Part shown: positions 1 to 8,773 of the stretch, one piece after another
Position numbering within the stretch: position 1 is the first letter of the stretch
How the letters are laid out: each line of letters starts with the position of its first letter
Assembly (NCBI RefSeq): GCF_900101125.1
Contig: NZ_FNFL01000006.1
Coordinates: 62,001-126,000 of the forward strand
DNA length: 64,000 nt
Reading direction: 5' to 3'
From: Sediminibacillus albus
Lineage (GTDB): Bacteria > Bacillota > Bacilli > Bacillales > Amphibacillaceae
The notes under the pieces: model-generated
The model's input: only the letters and a program-made list of their open reading frames with translations
The model's database searches: none
Told to the model about the DNA's origin: nothing
Translations under genes and position numbers: made by a program

Positions 1-271
1 CGGGAATTGGAAGTTCTCTTTGTAATTGTTCCAAAGCAAAAGCTGTAGCAGTATTACAAGCTACAACCAGCATTTTTATTTTTTTGTTCATTAAAAAATC
101 CACCATTTCCCAAGTGAATTGGATAACTTCCTCTTCTGTACGCGGTCCATATGGACACCGCAGCGTATCTCCTAGATATACGAGTTCTTCCCGGGGAAGC
201 TGACGCATTAGTTCTCTTGCTACAGTCAATCCGCCGACACCCGAATCAATGACTCCTATTGGTTGATCCAC
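1..271 (-). CDS. racE: Glutamate racemase, N-terminal part (runs off the window)
   Basis: The enzyme interconverts L- and D-glutamate and supplies D-Glu for peptidoglycan in the cytosol. Only the first 90 codons are present; the gene continues past base 1. The N-terminal motif [10 protein letters not shown] carries the catalytic-region Asp-Ser, [12 protein letters not shown] follows at about residues 33-44, and VVACNTAT holds the first catalytic Cys at about residue 72. The start is GTG at 269-271, with AAGGAG eight bases upstream. It lies 18 bp after the MarR gene, as in the B. subtilis gerE-ysmB-racE cluster, so the two are probably co-transcribed. Confidence 0.95.
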   Translation of the reverse strand, partial: MDQPIGVIDSGVGGLTVARELMRQLPREELVYLGDTLRCPYGPRTEEEVIQFTWEMVDFLMNKKIKMLVVACNTATAFALEQLQRELPIP

Positions 272-289
272 CGTGCTCGCTCCTTTTCT

Positions 290-742
290 TTATTTTCCGC
301 TGACTTTTTTCATTTGTTGATGGAGCAGGTCAAGTATCCGTTCCAGTGTACCAACCTCTTCATTAGAGACACTTTCCAAAACTTCTCCTAAGTATTCCTG
401 CCGCTTGATGATAACTTCCTGGATGATGCTCTTGCCTTTCTCCAGTAAATGGATTCTGACTACGCGTCTGTCACTTGTATCCTTTATTCTCTCAACTAAC
501 TCGTTTTTCTCCATTCTGTCTACTAAGTCAGTCGTTGTACTAAAAGCTAAATTTATTTTATTAGATAACTCACCAATCGTCAGGTCACCTTCTTCGTTCA
601 GCCATTGTAAAGCCACAAATTGAGGTGCCGTAATGGGATAGTGGGTTAATATTTCTCTACCCTTTTGCTTAATGATACCGGAAATGTACCTTAAATTTTT
701 TTCTACTTCAGCTATCGTTGCTTGTTGGGAAGTTTTTTGCAA
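290..742 (-). CDS. ysmB: MarR-family transcriptional regulator (YsmB-like)
   Basis: A 150-residue winged-helix repressor. The recognition region is about residues 54-85 (LTIGELSNKINLAFSTTTDL) and the wing has DTSDRRVVRIHL at 88-99, typical of MarR proteins. The frame is open far upstream (to 1003), but the TTG at 740-742 is the likely start because a strong AGGGGG site sits seven bases before it; the upstream extension has no ribosome site. A promoter-like AT-rich segment with the perfect palindrome ATTATATAAT lies 30 bp upstream and could be an autoregulatory operator; this is inference. Its ligand is unknown. Position between gerE and racE matches B. subtilis ysmB. Confidence 0.88.
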   Translation of the reverse strand: MQKTSQQATIAEVEKNLRYISGIIKQKGREILTHYPITAPQFVALQWLNEEGDLTIGELSNKINLAFSTTTDLVDRMEKNELVERIKDTSDRRVVRIHLLEKGKSIIQEVIIKRQEYLGEVLESVSNEEVGTLERILDLLHQQMKKVSGK

Positions 743-1230
743 TATATAGCCCCCTTTTGACCTTATACTTATTATATAATGATTAACTACTGTAAACGCA
801 AGCACAATTTGCTTAGTATTGTAATGTTTCAATCTCTTTTTGTCATTGGTGATTTTCTCCACTTTTTTAAATGGGGCCGGCTGGCGATGGCCAAACGGTG
901 CAGCTTGGATGCTGCTAGCAGACTCGCAGAACCCTGAATCAGCGCAGAATATGCACACCTCGCATTCCACTTTGACTGCATACTCCCTCATAGAAAATGA
1001 CAATCAAACAACCAATGAAAAGCCACCGATGGCCGCAGAGCACAATCATTATGAATAAGGTAAAAGTCTTACATCCTTATAGATAATTACATACCCGACT
1101 TTACTATTTTAAATCAGTAAAGCAGACAACTCACAAAATATGCCTAAGAGAACTCTGAAACGATTGCACAGATAAAAATTACTTCATACAAATTAAAAAA
1201 CCGACCTTCATAAAGAAAGCCGGTTTCTTA
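743..1230. other. Gene-free stretch between ysmB and gerE
   Basis: This 490-bp stretch holds the ysmB promoter region at its left end and the gerE terminator at its right end. A GC-richer patch at about 865-990 keeps an open, Cys-rich frame on the minus strand (in frame with ysmB) and a 72-codon frame on the plus strand. Neither has a ribosome site or a recognisable product, so I do not call a gene. Confidence 0.5.
1195..1225 (-). terminator. Intrinsic terminator of gerE
   Basis: On the minus strand an 11-bp stem (two G-U pairs) with a 5-base loop is followed by a run of six T. It begins a few bases after the gerE stop codon. Confidence 0.85.
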
Positions 1231-1455
1231 CTAGAGCTTTAGTTCCCCCATACGAAGGAGCTCTACGACTGCTTGTGAACGCCCCTTGACACCTAACTTT
1301 TGCATAGCATTTGATATGTGATTCCGAACAGTCTTTTGAGATATAAACAGTTCCTGGGCAATTTCTTTTGTTGTTTTGTCCTGTACTAGAAGTTCAAATA
1401 CTTCTTTCTCGCGCTTGGTTAATAATTGCTTCGGCTTGTAGTCACTATCATTCAA
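1231..1455 (-). CDS. gerE: Spore-coat transcription factor GerE
   Basis: GerE is the small LuxR-type DNA-binding protein that acts last in the mother-cell cascade, activating or repressing sigma-K-dependent coat genes. The product is 74 residues, exactly the usual length, and is almost entirely one helix-turn-helix domain: LLTKREKEVFELLVQDKTTK, then EIAQELFISQKTVRNHISNA as recognition region. The start is TTG at 1453-1455 with AAGGAGG eight bases upstream. It follows ysmA as in B. subtilis and has its own terminator. A sigma-K-like promoter is proposed upstream. Its presence shows that the organism sporulates. Confidence 0.97.
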   Translation of the reverse strand: MNDSDYKPKQLLTKREKEVFELLVQDKTTKEIAQELFISQKTVRNHISNAMQKLGVKGRSQAVVELLRMGELKL

Positions 1456-1516
1456 ATGTTAACCCCTCCTTGCTGTCTTTAAAGCCACATGGTGAAGGGT
1501 GTTTATTTAGTCAATG

Positions 1517-1545
1517 TATTTTATGAAAAAGAAAGTCAACCCGTG
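1517..1545 (-). promoter_or_regulatory. Candidate sigma-K promoter of gerE
   Basis: On the minus strand CATAAAATA (1517-1525) fits the sigma-K -10 pattern CATAnnnTA, with an AC (1543-1544) 17 bases upstream as in the short sigma-K -35 element. The sigma-K dependence of gerE is known for B. subtilis; the assignment here rests on the motif only. Confidence 0.4.
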
Positions 1546-1593
1546 AATCCGTTTCGTGTAAATTAACCGAAATTAAAACGAAAATCATACCGC

Positions 1594-2037
1594 TTACACC
1601 TTTAATTTCATTTTTTCTTTCTCAGTAAAAGGGACTGGGGTTCCTGACTGGACATCTACTTGTACCATCCTCCCTCTCCCAGTAATGCAGACTTCTCCCC
1701 TTTGATTCATTCCCAGATAGTGAATATCGATAGATGTTTTACCAGTGTGATTTACTTTAACATAAAGCTTTAAATTGTCATTAAAATAAATTTGTCTATG
1801 GTAATCACATTGTAAATCAGCAACAATGGGTATTTGCTGCGACTCGTCTGCCAACGCATTAAATAAACCGAGGTTTTTCAAGAATGCAATCCGCGCCTCT
1901 TCAAAGTAGATAAATGGAGAAATGTTGTTCACATGTCCAAACATGTCTGTTTCAGAGAACCTTATATTAATGGGAATATAGAACTCAAACCCTTTTTTCC
2001 ATTGCGTAAAATCCTCGATATAGTTAACCGCTTTCAT
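1594..2037 (-). CDS. ysmA: Acyl-CoA thioesterase-like hotdog protein (YsmA)
   Basis: A 147-residue single hotdog-fold protein of the 4-hydroxybenzoyl-CoA thioesterase/FatB-like group. The core motif is RFSETDMFGHVNNISPFIYF, with the catalytic-type Asp and the GHVNN turn at the start of the long helix. The frame is open upstream, but the ATG at 2035-2037 (MKAVNYIEDF) has AAGGAGG about ten bases before it. It sits between sdhB and gerE as in B. subtilis; the sdh terminator hairpin lies 80 bp upstream, so it may be read on its own or by read-through. The substrate is not known. Confidence 0.85.
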   Translation of the reverse strand: MKAVNYIEDFTQWKKGFEFYIPINIRFSETDMFGHVNNISPFIYFEEARIAFLKNLGLFNALADESQQIPIVADLQCDYHRQIYFNDNLKLYVKVNHTGKTSIDIHYLGMNQRGEVCITGRGRMVQVDVQSGTPVPFTEKEKMKLKV

Positions 2038-2117
2038 TTCATCGTTTCCTCCTTTTGCTAATTTCCTGGTCAGATCCTGCTTCCTTTGGGTTCCAGGCTG
2101 TTCTAAGGTGTAAAAGA

Positions 2118-2146
2118 AGCCTTTACCAGGCATACAGGTAAAGGCT
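2118..2146 (-). terminator. Terminator of the sdhCAB operon
   Basis: A perfect 10-bp stem (AGCCTTTACC and its complement) with a 9-base loop is followed on the minus strand by TCTTTTA, just after the sdhB stop. Confidence 0.75.
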
Positions 2147-2174
2147 CTCTCATTAGTAGTTTAGTATTTTAAAA

Positions 2175-2936
2175 TCAATAAACATGGTCACTGCCGAAGA
2201 AATTCTTAAATGCCTGGATGTTGGTATCTCTATTCATTGCAGCAATCGAAGTCGTTAAAGGAATCCCTTTCGGACATACTTGCACGCAATTTTGTGAATT
2301 ACCGCATCCATGAATACCGCCATCTTCCATAAGTGCTTCCAGTCGTTCCCCTTTATTCATTTCTCCAGTGGGGTGCGCATTGAATAAGCGAACTTGTGAA
2401 AGAGCTGCAGGGCCGATGAAGTCTGAGTTGCTGTTTACATTCGGACAAGCCTCCAAGCATACTCCGCAAGTCATACATTTAGAGAGCTCGTACGCCCACT
2501 GGCGCTTTTTTTCCGGCATGCGCGGCCCAGGGCCGAGATCATGTGTACCATCAATTGGAATCCAAGCTTTTACCTTCTTAAGTGAGTCAAACATCCGGCT
2601 TCTATCTACGGATAAGTCCCTCATAACAGGGAAGGTAGACATCGGTTCCAAGCGAATTGGTTGTTCCAGCTTATCAACAAGTGTAGCACAAGACTGTCGG
2701 GCCTGCCCATTAATAATCATAGAGCATGCACCACAAACTTCTTCTAAACAGTTCATCTCCCAATATACAGGAGTCGTGTTTTCCCCATTGGCATTGACAG
2801 GATTTCTGCGAATCTCCATTAATGCAGATATAACATTCATGTTCTCTCGATAAGGTATTTTAAACGTTTCCTCATAGGGAGAAGATTCTGGACTGTCCTG
2901 ACGAGTAATAATCATAGTTATTGTATTTTCAGCCAT
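2175..2936 (-). CDS. sdhB: Succinate dehydrogenase iron-sulfur subunit
   Basis: Carries electrons from the SdhA flavin to the membrane heme/quinone site in complex II. The protein is 253 residues, the B. subtilis length. The 2Fe-2S ligands are in CLEEVCGACSM (Cys 63, 68, 71) plus Cys 83; the C-terminal ferredoxin part has CMTCGVCLEAC (154-164) and CGNSQNCVQVC (211-221) for the 4Fe-4S and 3Fe-4S clusters. It follows sdhA by 15 bp and ends the operon. Confidence 0.97.
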   Translation of the reverse strand: MAENTITMIITRQDSPESSPYEETFKIPYRENMNVISALMEIRRNPVNANGENTTPVYWEMNCLEEVCGACSMIINGQARQSCATLVDKLEQPIRLEPMSTFPVMRDLSVDRSRMFDSLKKVKAWIPIDGTHDLGPGPRMPEKKRQWAYELSKCMTCGVCLEACPNVNSNSDFIGPAALSQVRLFNAHPTGEMNKGERLEALMEDGGIHGCGNSQNCVQVCPKGIPLTTSIAAMNRDTNIQAFKNFFGSDHVY

Positions 2937-2951
2937 AATAACTTACCCCCT

Positions 2952-4715
2952 TTACTTTTTCTTACTATAATCGCGTTTTCTAGGTTTAATTAATGAAACA
3001 TCAACGTCATCATAAGTAAATACTGGTCCATTTTCATTTGGATCAAATGAGGCCTTTGTCGTTTTCAACCAATCTTCATCATTACGTTCGGGGAATTCAG
3101 GCTTGTAATGTGCTCCCCGGCTTTCATTCCGATTGTAAGCGCCGATTGTAATAACTCGTGCTAAGTGAAGCATATTTTTTAACTGCCGGGTAAACATAAC
3201 CCCTTGGTTGCTCCAACGGGAGGTATCGTTAATATTAATATTGTCCCAGCGTTCCATTAATTCTTTAATTTTCTCATCGGTTTTCAACAACTTCTCGTTA
3301 TCACGAACAACTGTCACATTATCTGTCATCCACTCGCCTAATTCTTTATGAATCTGGTAGGCATTATCGTCGCCATCCATGCTCATTAACTGCTCAAATT
3401 GGTCCTGCTCTTCCTTCAGTTTTTCATCGAAAAGAGTGGAAGGAAGATCGTCTGCCGTCTTTTCAAGACCATCGATATATTTTATGGCACTTGGTCCGGC
3501 AACCATTCCTCCATAAATGGAAGATAATAAAGAATTGGCTCCTAAGCGGTTACCGCCATGCTGGGAATAATCGCATTCGCCTGCAGCAAAGATACCTGGA
3601 ATGTTCGTCATCTGGTCATAATCTACCCATAATCCACCCATTGAGTAGTGGACAGCTGGGAATATTTTCATCGGAACCTTACGCGGATCTTCGCCGACAA
3701 ATTTTTCATAAATTTCAATAATACCGCCGAGTTTAACGTCAAGTTCTTTCGGATCTTTATGAGAAAGGTCCAGATAGACCATATTTTCGCCGTTAATACC
3801 AAGTTTTTGGTTTACACAAACATCAAAAATTTCTCTGGTAGCTATGTCCCGCGGAACAAGGTTTCCATATGCTGGATATTTCTCTTCCAGGAAGTACCAC
3901 GGCTCGCCGTCTTTATATGTCCAAACTCTTCCGCCTTCTCCCCGAGCAGACTCACTCATCAAACGTAGTTTGTCATCACCTGGAATGGCGGTCGGGTGAA
4001 TTTGGATGAACTCCCCATTGGCGTAAATTGCCCCCTGCTGGTAAAGCGCACCTGCAGCAGATCCTGTGTTAATAACCGAGTTTGTTGACTTGCCAAAAAT
4101 TATTCCAGGACCGCCTGTAGCCAATATTACTGCGTCTGCTTTAAAGGCTTTGATTTCATGAGTTTGAATATGCTGTGCAGTTATACCGCGTCCAGTACCT
4201 TCATCGTCAATAATCGCCGATAAAAATTCCCAGCCTTCATACTTGGTTACAAGTCCTTCTACTTCAAACCGTCTTACTTGTTCATCTAATGCGTACAGCA
4301 ATTGCTGTCCGGTCGTAGCGCCAGCATATGCCGTACGGTGATGCTGGGTACCACCAAAACGCCTGAAATCCAAAAGACCTTCTGGAGTTCTGTTAAACAT
4401 AACACCCATGCGATCCAGCATGTGGATAATGCTAGGTGCAGCATCGCACATTGCTTTTACTGGTGGTTGATTGGCAAGAAAATCTCCACCATAAACTGTA
4501 TCGTCAAAGTGTTCCCACGGAGAGTCGCCTTCTCCTTTTGTATTAACTGCACCGTTAATACCACCTTGAGCACAAACAGAGTGAGAACGTTTTACTGGCA
4601 CGATGGATAACAGATCAACATGAACGCCTGTTTCTGCTGCCTTAATAGTTGCCATCAGTCCGGCAAGACCGCCCCCGATGACAACAACATTGCGATTACT
4701 CATATTTTTGCTCAC
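2952..4715 (-). CDS. sdhA: Succinate dehydrogenase flavoprotein subunit
   Basis: Oxidises succinate to fumarate with covalently bound FAD on the cytoplasmic face of the membrane. The 587-residue chain has the dinucleotide fold VVIGGGLAGL at 11-20, the FAD-attachment His in RSHSVCAQGG (His 45), HPTAIPG in the substrate region and RGEGGRVW in the active-site loop. Length and order match the B. subtilis enzyme. The start ATG (MSKNMSNRN) lies 35 bp after sdhC. Confidence 0.97.
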   Translation of the reverse strand: MSKNMSNRNVVVIGGGLAGLMATIKAAETGVHVDLLSIVPVKRSHSVCAQGGINGAVNTKGEGDSPWEHFDDTVYGGDFLANQPPVKAMCDAAPSIIHMLDRMGVMFNRTPEGLLDFRRFGGTQHHRTAYAGATTGQQLLYALDEQVRRFEVEGLVTKYEGWEFLSAIIDDEGTGRGITAQHIQTHEIKAFKADAVILATGGPGIIFGKSTNSVINTGSAAGALYQQGAIYANGEFIQIHPTAIPGDDKLRLMSESARGEGGRVWTYKDGEPWYFLEEKYPAYGNLVPRDIATREIFDVCVNQKLGINGENMVYLDLSHKDPKELDVKLGGIIEIYEKFVGEDPRKVPMKIFPAVHYSMGGLWVDYDQMTNIPGIFAAGECDYSQHGGNRLGANSLLSSIYGGMVAGPSAIKYIDGLEKTADDLPSTLFDEKLKEEQDQFEQLMSMDGDDNAYQIHKELGEWMTDNVTVVRDNEKLLKTDEKIKELMERWDNININDTSRWSNQGVMFTRQLKNMLHLARVITIGAYNRNESRGAHYKPEFPERNDEDWLKTTKASFDPNENGPVFTYDDVDVSLIKPRKRDYSKKK

Positions 4716-4750
4716 TCCCTATATCACTAAATACTATTTTCTGTTTCAAT

Positions 4751-5371
4751 TTAAGCCCCGTACGCAAATGCTATAATGGCTCTGATTCCTATATAAGTTA
4801 CTACAAGGAAAACGATTAAAGTTGCATATGTAGCTACTCTTTGAGAGCGTGGTGTAATCGTAAATCCCCAAGTAACAAGGAAACTCCATAGCCCGTTGGC
4901 AAAATGGAAAGTTGTAGATACAACACCTACAATATAGAACCAGAACATAAACGGCTGGGTCAAAATGTTTTCCATCAGGCTGTAATTAAGCTCTGCTGAA
5001 CCCAAACCGATGGCTATCCTGGTTTCCCATACATGCCAAGTAATGAAAATTAACGTAATAATTCCGGAAATCCTTTGGAATGTAAACATTAAATTGCGAA
5101 AAAAACTATAACGTTTGTTATTGTATTTAACAGTAAATACAATATAAACTCCAAGTATCGCATGGAACAAAATCGGAATATAAATAACTACGAATTCCAG
5201 TACGATTCGGAACGGCAATCCATGAATAAAACCTGCCGCTTGTTCAAAGCTTTCTCTCCCATATACAGCAAAATGATTCACCAGCAAATGCTGGATCAGG
5301 AAAATGCCAATCGGGATTACCCCTAAGAGTGAATGTAACCTACGATAAAAAAAGTCGCGATTCTCCGCCAT
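4751..5371 (-). CDS. sdhC: Succinate dehydrogenase cytochrome b558 subunit
   Basis: The membrane anchor and di-heme quinone-binding subunit of the Bacillus type, a single fused polypeptide of five transmembrane helices. Hydrophobic segments cover most of the 206 residues, with candidate axial histidines in LIQHLLVNHF, FHAILGVYIV and FITWHVWETR. The frame is open upstream to 5422, but the ATG at 5369-5371 (MAENRDFFYRRLHSLLG) aligns with the known start and has GAGGGGGG seven bases before it. First gene of sdhCAB; a 16-bp cre-like palindrome lies 54 bp upstream. Confidence 0.96.
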   Translation of the reverse strand: MAENRDFFYRRLHSLLGVIPIGIFLIQHLLVNHFAVYGRESFEQAAGFIHGLPFRIVLEFVVIYIPILFHAILGVYIVFTVKYNNKRYSFFRNLMFTFQRISGIITLIFITWHVWETRIAIGLGSAELNYSLMENILTQPFMFWFYIVGVVSTTFHFANGLWSFLVTWGFTITPRSQRVATYATLIVFLVVTYIGIRAIIAFAYGA

Positions 5372-5424
5372 GTGTACCCCCCTCACCAAAAAATCATCAT
5401 ATATGATACCGTGCATCCGCAAAC

Positions 5425-5440
5425 AATAAAGCGCTTTATT
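5425..5440 (-). promoter_or_regulatory. Perfect 16-bp palindrome upstream of sdhC (cre-like)
   Basis: AATAAAGCGCTTTATT is a perfect inverted repeat around GCGC. Its core AAAGCGCTTT equals the centre of a strong CcpA site, but the outer TG/CA bases are missing. A possible -10 (TATAAA, with TTTAAT 17 bases upstream) lies just before it on the minus strand, so the palindrome would sit near the transcription start. CcpA control of sdh is inference. Confidence 0.5.
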
Positions 5441-5646
5441 TCTTTATAAAAAGTAAAACCAGCACATTAAATTGCTCGAAAAATGCACATTTTTGTGACA
5501 CACTTATTGTACTTCTATCATGGTTAAGCGTCAAGAAGACGATTCGCAAAATCGATTAGCGGGTAAAGTTTTCTATCTCTCGTTATTTGAAATTTCCGGG
5601 TTGCACTAAATGTAAAATCGGGTAATAATAGTTTGGTAGGAAAGGA

Positions 5647-6096
5647 ATGAATTTCATGGGGAAAAACAGACAACCGATAGATTTAACAACTATCGATCGT
5701 TTACATACATCCGGAGCAGGTTATGATATTCTGCGCTATGTCTGCCTGCCGGACTTATTAGGCAAAGAGGCCTCTCCCATTCTATATATCATGGGGAAAA
5801 ACCTGGCACGAAATTTAAAAGCTGGCACGATTGAGGAAGTCATCAACTGCTTTTCTAAATTCGGCTGGGGAGATTTGCATTTAGTGAAAGAAAAAAGAAG
5901 GGAAATGATTTGGGAGTTAACCGGCGACCAAATTAAGCACCGCCACGAAACAAATCTTGACAGCATCGAATACCGCCTGGAAGCAGGATTTCTAGCCGAG
6001 TCGATCCAGCAAATAAAAGGAACAGCATGTGAAGGCATCGAAGAAATCAAACAAAAAACCAACACCGTACAATTTAGCGTCGTATATACAAAATAA
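5647..6096 (+). CDS. yslB: YslB family protein (DUF2507)
   Basis: A 149-residue soluble protein of the YslB/DUF2507 family, found next to sdhC or uvrC throughout Bacillaceae; related to small-molecule-binding V4R-like proteins, with no proven function. Recognisable parts are GAGYDILRYVCLPDLLG near the N terminus and the C-terminal half with RLEAGFLAESIQ. Two starts are possible: ATG 5647 or ATG 5656 (MGKNRQPID), the latter with AAAGGA nine bases upstream. A possible promoter is TTGCAC (5601-5606) N16 TAATAA. It is divergent from sdhC. Confidence 0.88.
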   Translation: MNFMGKNRQPIDLTTIDRLHTSGAGYDILRYVCLPDLLGKEASPILYIMGKNLARNLKAGTIEEVINCFSKFGWGDLHLVKEKRREMIWELTGDQIKHRHETNLDSIEYRLEAGFLAESIQQIKGTACEGIEEIKQKTNTVQFSVVYTK

Positions 6097-6161
6097 GATC
6101 AAAAGCGTAAGAGCCTATGTTCAGCGCCGAAATAGTCTGGACAGCCATGTCCAAAATAAAA

Positions 6162-6189
6162 GGTCCACCCTCCTGGCCAAGGGTGGACC
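6162..6189 (-). terminator. Terminator of uvrC
   Basis: A perfect 10-bp stem beginning GGTCCACCC with an 8-base loop is followed on the minus strand by TTTTATTTT. It lies 75 bp after the uvrC stop, beyond a second hairpin. Confidence 0.75.
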
Positions 6190-6202
6190 GAAAATATATA
6201 AC

Positions 6203-6248
6203 AAACTGGCTGGCTTAGAGATAGTTCTAACTCTGAGCCAGCCAGTTT
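6203..6248. terminator. Long hairpin between convergent yslB and uvrC
   Basis: AAACTGGCTGGCT and its complement form a long stem extended by AGAG/CTCT with one mismatch. On the plus strand it ends in TTTTAT, so it probably terminates yslB; the weak T-run lowers certainty. Confidence 0.6.
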
Positions 6249-6262
6249 TATAAAAATTGTTC

Positions 6263-8056
6263 TTAATCTTCCTGGTTGGTTTTATTTGAATTTAAATGGG
6301 CTAAAATAGCTTCACCGGTTCCCGTTGGGATTCCTAACTTGATTAAATCGTCTAATTCTGCGTTTTTAATTTCAGTAATAGACTTAAAATGTCTTAGCAA
6401 TAATCTTCTTCTTTTTTCTCCAACGCCAGGAATGTTATCAAGCTCTGATTTAAATGCACTTTTACCACGCAGCTGACGGTGAAATGTGATGGCAAATCGA
6501 TGGACCTCATCCTGTATTCGCTGAATAAGATAAAATTCTTTCGAGTTCCTATCCAGGTTAACTACTATTGGAGGGGACCCGTACAGCAGTTCACTCGTAC
6601 GGTGTTTATCATCTTTAGCGAGCCCGCATAAAGGAATATCAAGCCCAAGTTCATCTTCCAGCACATCTGAAGCAGCCTTCATTTGTCCCTTACCGCCATC
6701 AATGACTATTAAATCGGGCAAAGGCAGCCCTTCTTTTAGTACACGCGTATATCTTCTTCTGACGACTTCCCTCATAGTGTCATAGTCATCAGGTCCTTCT
6801 ACTCCTTTTACTTTATATTTCCGGTATTGTTTCTTGTCAGGCTTGCCATCAATAAACACGATCATAGCTGATACCGGGTCCGTGCCCTGAATATTGGAGT
6901 TATCAAAAGCCTCTATCCGATGCGGTGTTTCAATATGAAGTTTGTCTCCTAAATCTTCAACTGCTTTTATCGTTCTTTCTTCGTCTTTTTCAATAATGGA
7001 GAATTTTTCTTCCAGGGCAATTTCTGCGTTTTTTTCCGCCAGTTCTACTAATTCTCTTTTTCTTCCGCGATAGGGCACCGTTACGTCGACTTCCAGCAAT
7101 TCCTTCAGCAAATCATTATCTGTTGGAGCAGGTACCAATACTTGTTTCGGTTTTGGATGATTTTGATGGAGATAGAACCTTCCGATAAAGCTGAGAAATG
7201 TGTCTGCCGGCTCATCAAAGAACGGAAATATCGAGACATCGCGTTCAATTAACTTGCCTTGCCGGACAAAAAACACTTGCACACACATCCAGCCTTTATC
7301 ATAGGAGTACCCAAAGATATCCCTGTCTATCTGGTCCTTCAAAGTCATTTTCTGTTGTTCCATTACTGAATCAATATGTTGAATTTGATCACGGAGTTCC
7401 TTCGCTCTTTCGAAGTCAAGCTCTTCTGATGCTTTATACATTTTTTCCTTCAATTCATTTTTGATTTCTTTATGACCGCCGCTCAAAAAAGAACTGATGC
7501 TTTGGACAATTTGTTTATTCGTTTCCTGGCTAACTGGATATACACATGGACCGAGACACTGGTTCATATGATAATATAAACAAACCCTGTCTGGCATCTT
7601 GTTGCACTTTCTTAATGGGTATAGTCTGTCCAATAATTTTTTTGTTTCCCTTGCCGCTATAACGTTTGGGTAGGGACCGAAGTATTTGGCCTTATCCCTG
7701 TTCACTTTCCTGGTAACAATTAAGCGAGGATGCTCCTCAGCAGTTATTTTTATATAAGGATAAGTCTTATCATCTTTCAATAGAACATTGTACTTAGGGT
7801 CATATTTTTTAATTAAGTTCATTTCAAGAATCAAGGCTTCTATTTCGGAGGATGTAACAATGTACTCAAATTCAGTAATTTCCTGTACTAGTCTTTGGGT
7901 TTTCTGATCGTTTGCTCCGGTGAAATAGGACCGCACGCGATTCTTTAAAGCTTTCGATTTTCCCACGTAGATAACCGTGCCATGCTTGTCTTTCATTAAA
8001 TAACATCCTGGTTGTGCGGGAAGAACTGCCAACTTTTCTTTTATTCGTTCATTCAT
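6263..8056 (-). CDS. uvrC: Excinuclease ABC subunit C
   Basis: The dual-incision nuclease of nucleotide excision repair, recruited by UvrB to cut on both sides of a lesion. The 597-residue protein has the GIY-YIG domain at about 14-95 (GCYLM...VIYVGKS), the UVR UvrB-interaction motif near 200-235, the RNase H-like C-terminal nuclease ([12 protein letters not shown] and [10 protein letters not shown]) and a helix-hairpin-helix tail with [17 protein letters not shown]. Start [11 protein letters not shown] with GGGGGAAGG upstream. Located between trxA and yslB, as in B. subtilis. Confidence 0.97.
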   Translation of the reverse strand: MNERIKEKLAVLPAQPGCYLMKDKHGTVIYVGKSKALKNRVRSYFTGANDQKTQRLVQEITEFEYIVTSSEIEALILEMNLIKKYDPKYNVLLKDDKTYPYIKITAEEHPRLIVTRKVNRDKAKYFGPYPNVIAARETKKLLDRLYPLRKCNKMPDRVCLYYHMNQCLGPCVYPVSQETNKQIVQSISSFLSGGHKEIKNELKEKMYKASEELDFERAKELRDQIQHIDSVMEQQKMTLKDQIDRDIFGYSYDKGWMCVQVFFVRQGKLIERDVSIFPFFDEPADTFLSFIGRFYLHQNHPKPKQVLVPAPTDNDLLKELLEVDVTVPYRGRKRELVELAEKNAEIALEEKFSIIEKDEERTIKAVEDLGDKLHIETPHRIEAFDNSNIQGTDPVSAMIVFIDGKPDKKQYRKYKVKGVEGPDDYDTMREVVRRRYTRVLKEGLPLPDLIVIDGGKGQMKAASDVLEDELGLDIPLCGLAKDDKHRTSELLYGSPPIVVNLDRNSKEFYLIQRIQDEVHRFAITFHRQLRGKSAFKSELDNIPGVGEKRRRLLLRHFKSITEIKNAELDDLIKLGIPTGTGEAILAHLNSNKTNQED

Positions 8057-8123
8057 TAATTACCTTCCCCCAAATGCATGATAACTATAAATAATACAGC
8101 CTGCTTTGCCTCAAACGCAACAA

Positions 8124-8152
8124 TCCCTTGTTACAGCCAAGGCAACAAGGGA
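8124..8152 (-). terminator. Hairpin between trxA and uvrC
   Basis: A 9-bp perfect stem (TCCCTTGTT and its complement) with an 11-base loop lies 42 bp after trxA. The following minus-strand sequence is only moderately T-rich, so it may be a weak terminator. Confidence 0.5.
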
Positions 8153-8193
8153 CAGTTTCAACCATTTGAATTTTAACAATAGGTATTTTCTAA

Positions 8194-8508
8194 TTAGGAG
8201 TGCTTGTTAATCAATTCAACTAATGCTTCTTTTGGCTGGAAGCCAATTACTTGATCCACCACTTCTCCATCTTTGAAAAGAAGAAGCGTCGGGATACTCA
8301 TTACACCGAATTTGCCAGCAGTCTCCTGATTTTCGTCGACATCAAGCTTGACGATTTTTACCTTTTCACTCATCTCATCGTCGATTTCTTCCAATACAGG
8401 TGCGATCATTTTACAAGGTCCACACCATGGTGCCCAAAAGTCAGCCAAGACTACGCCTTCGCTTGTTTCTTTATTAAAGTTTTGGTCAGATGCAGTGACA
8501 ATTGCCAT
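8194..8508 (-). CDS. trxA: Thioredoxin
   Basis: General disulfide reductase of the cytosol. The 104-residue length is the classic one, the active site WCGPCK has Cys 29 and Cys 32, and the cis-proline loop is MSIPTLLLF. Start [12 protein letters not shown] with AAGGAGG eight bases upstream. It stands alone between two terminator-like hairpins, downstream of etfA, and has its own extended -10 promoter. Confidence 0.98.
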   Translation of the reverse strand: MAIVTASDQNFNKETSEGVVLADFWAPWCGPCKMIAPVLEEIDDEMSEKVKIVKLDVDENQETAGKFGVMSIPTLLLFKDGEVVDQVIGFQPKEALVELINKHS

Positions 8509-8591
8509 TATAATTCCTCCTTATGATTAACCATTTCCATTGGTTGATGAACACATCAATCCTACCTGAATAACAGTTGTCGTTTTTAACT

Positions 8592-8600
8592 AGTATAACA
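8592..8600 (-). promoter_or_regulatory. Extended -10 promoter of trxA
   Basis: The minus strand reads TGTTATACT, an extended -10 (TGnTATAmT). The -35 region 17 bases upstream is poor (TTTATC), as is common for extended -10 promoters. It lies about 85 bp before the start codon. Confidence 0.5.
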
Positions 8601-8730
8601 GACATTTAAAACAGGATAAATATTCATTTCGATTTGAGTATAGCATCATTAATTAATTTCTTGCCAATAGTTTGCTTAAAAATATCATTTCCTGCTAAAA
8701 AAGTTCCATACATTATTTGATCACGAAAGA

Positions 8731-8770
8731 AAAGTGTAACCGAAGAAGTTTAGTTCTTCGGTTACACTTT
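8731..8770 (-). terminator. Terminator of the fadR-fadB-etfB-etfA transcript
   Basis: A perfect 17-bp stem (AAAGTGTAACCGAAGAA and complement) with a 6-base loop, followed by CTTTCG on the minus strand; the last stem bases are also T. It begins directly after the etfA stop. Confidence 0.85.
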
Positions 8771-8773
8771 AGT

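Noticed and set aside
840-1058. 72-codon plus-strand frame in the ysmB-gerE gap
   Set aside because: No ribosome site, no recognisable domain, and its composition follows the GC-rich patch; it looks like chance.
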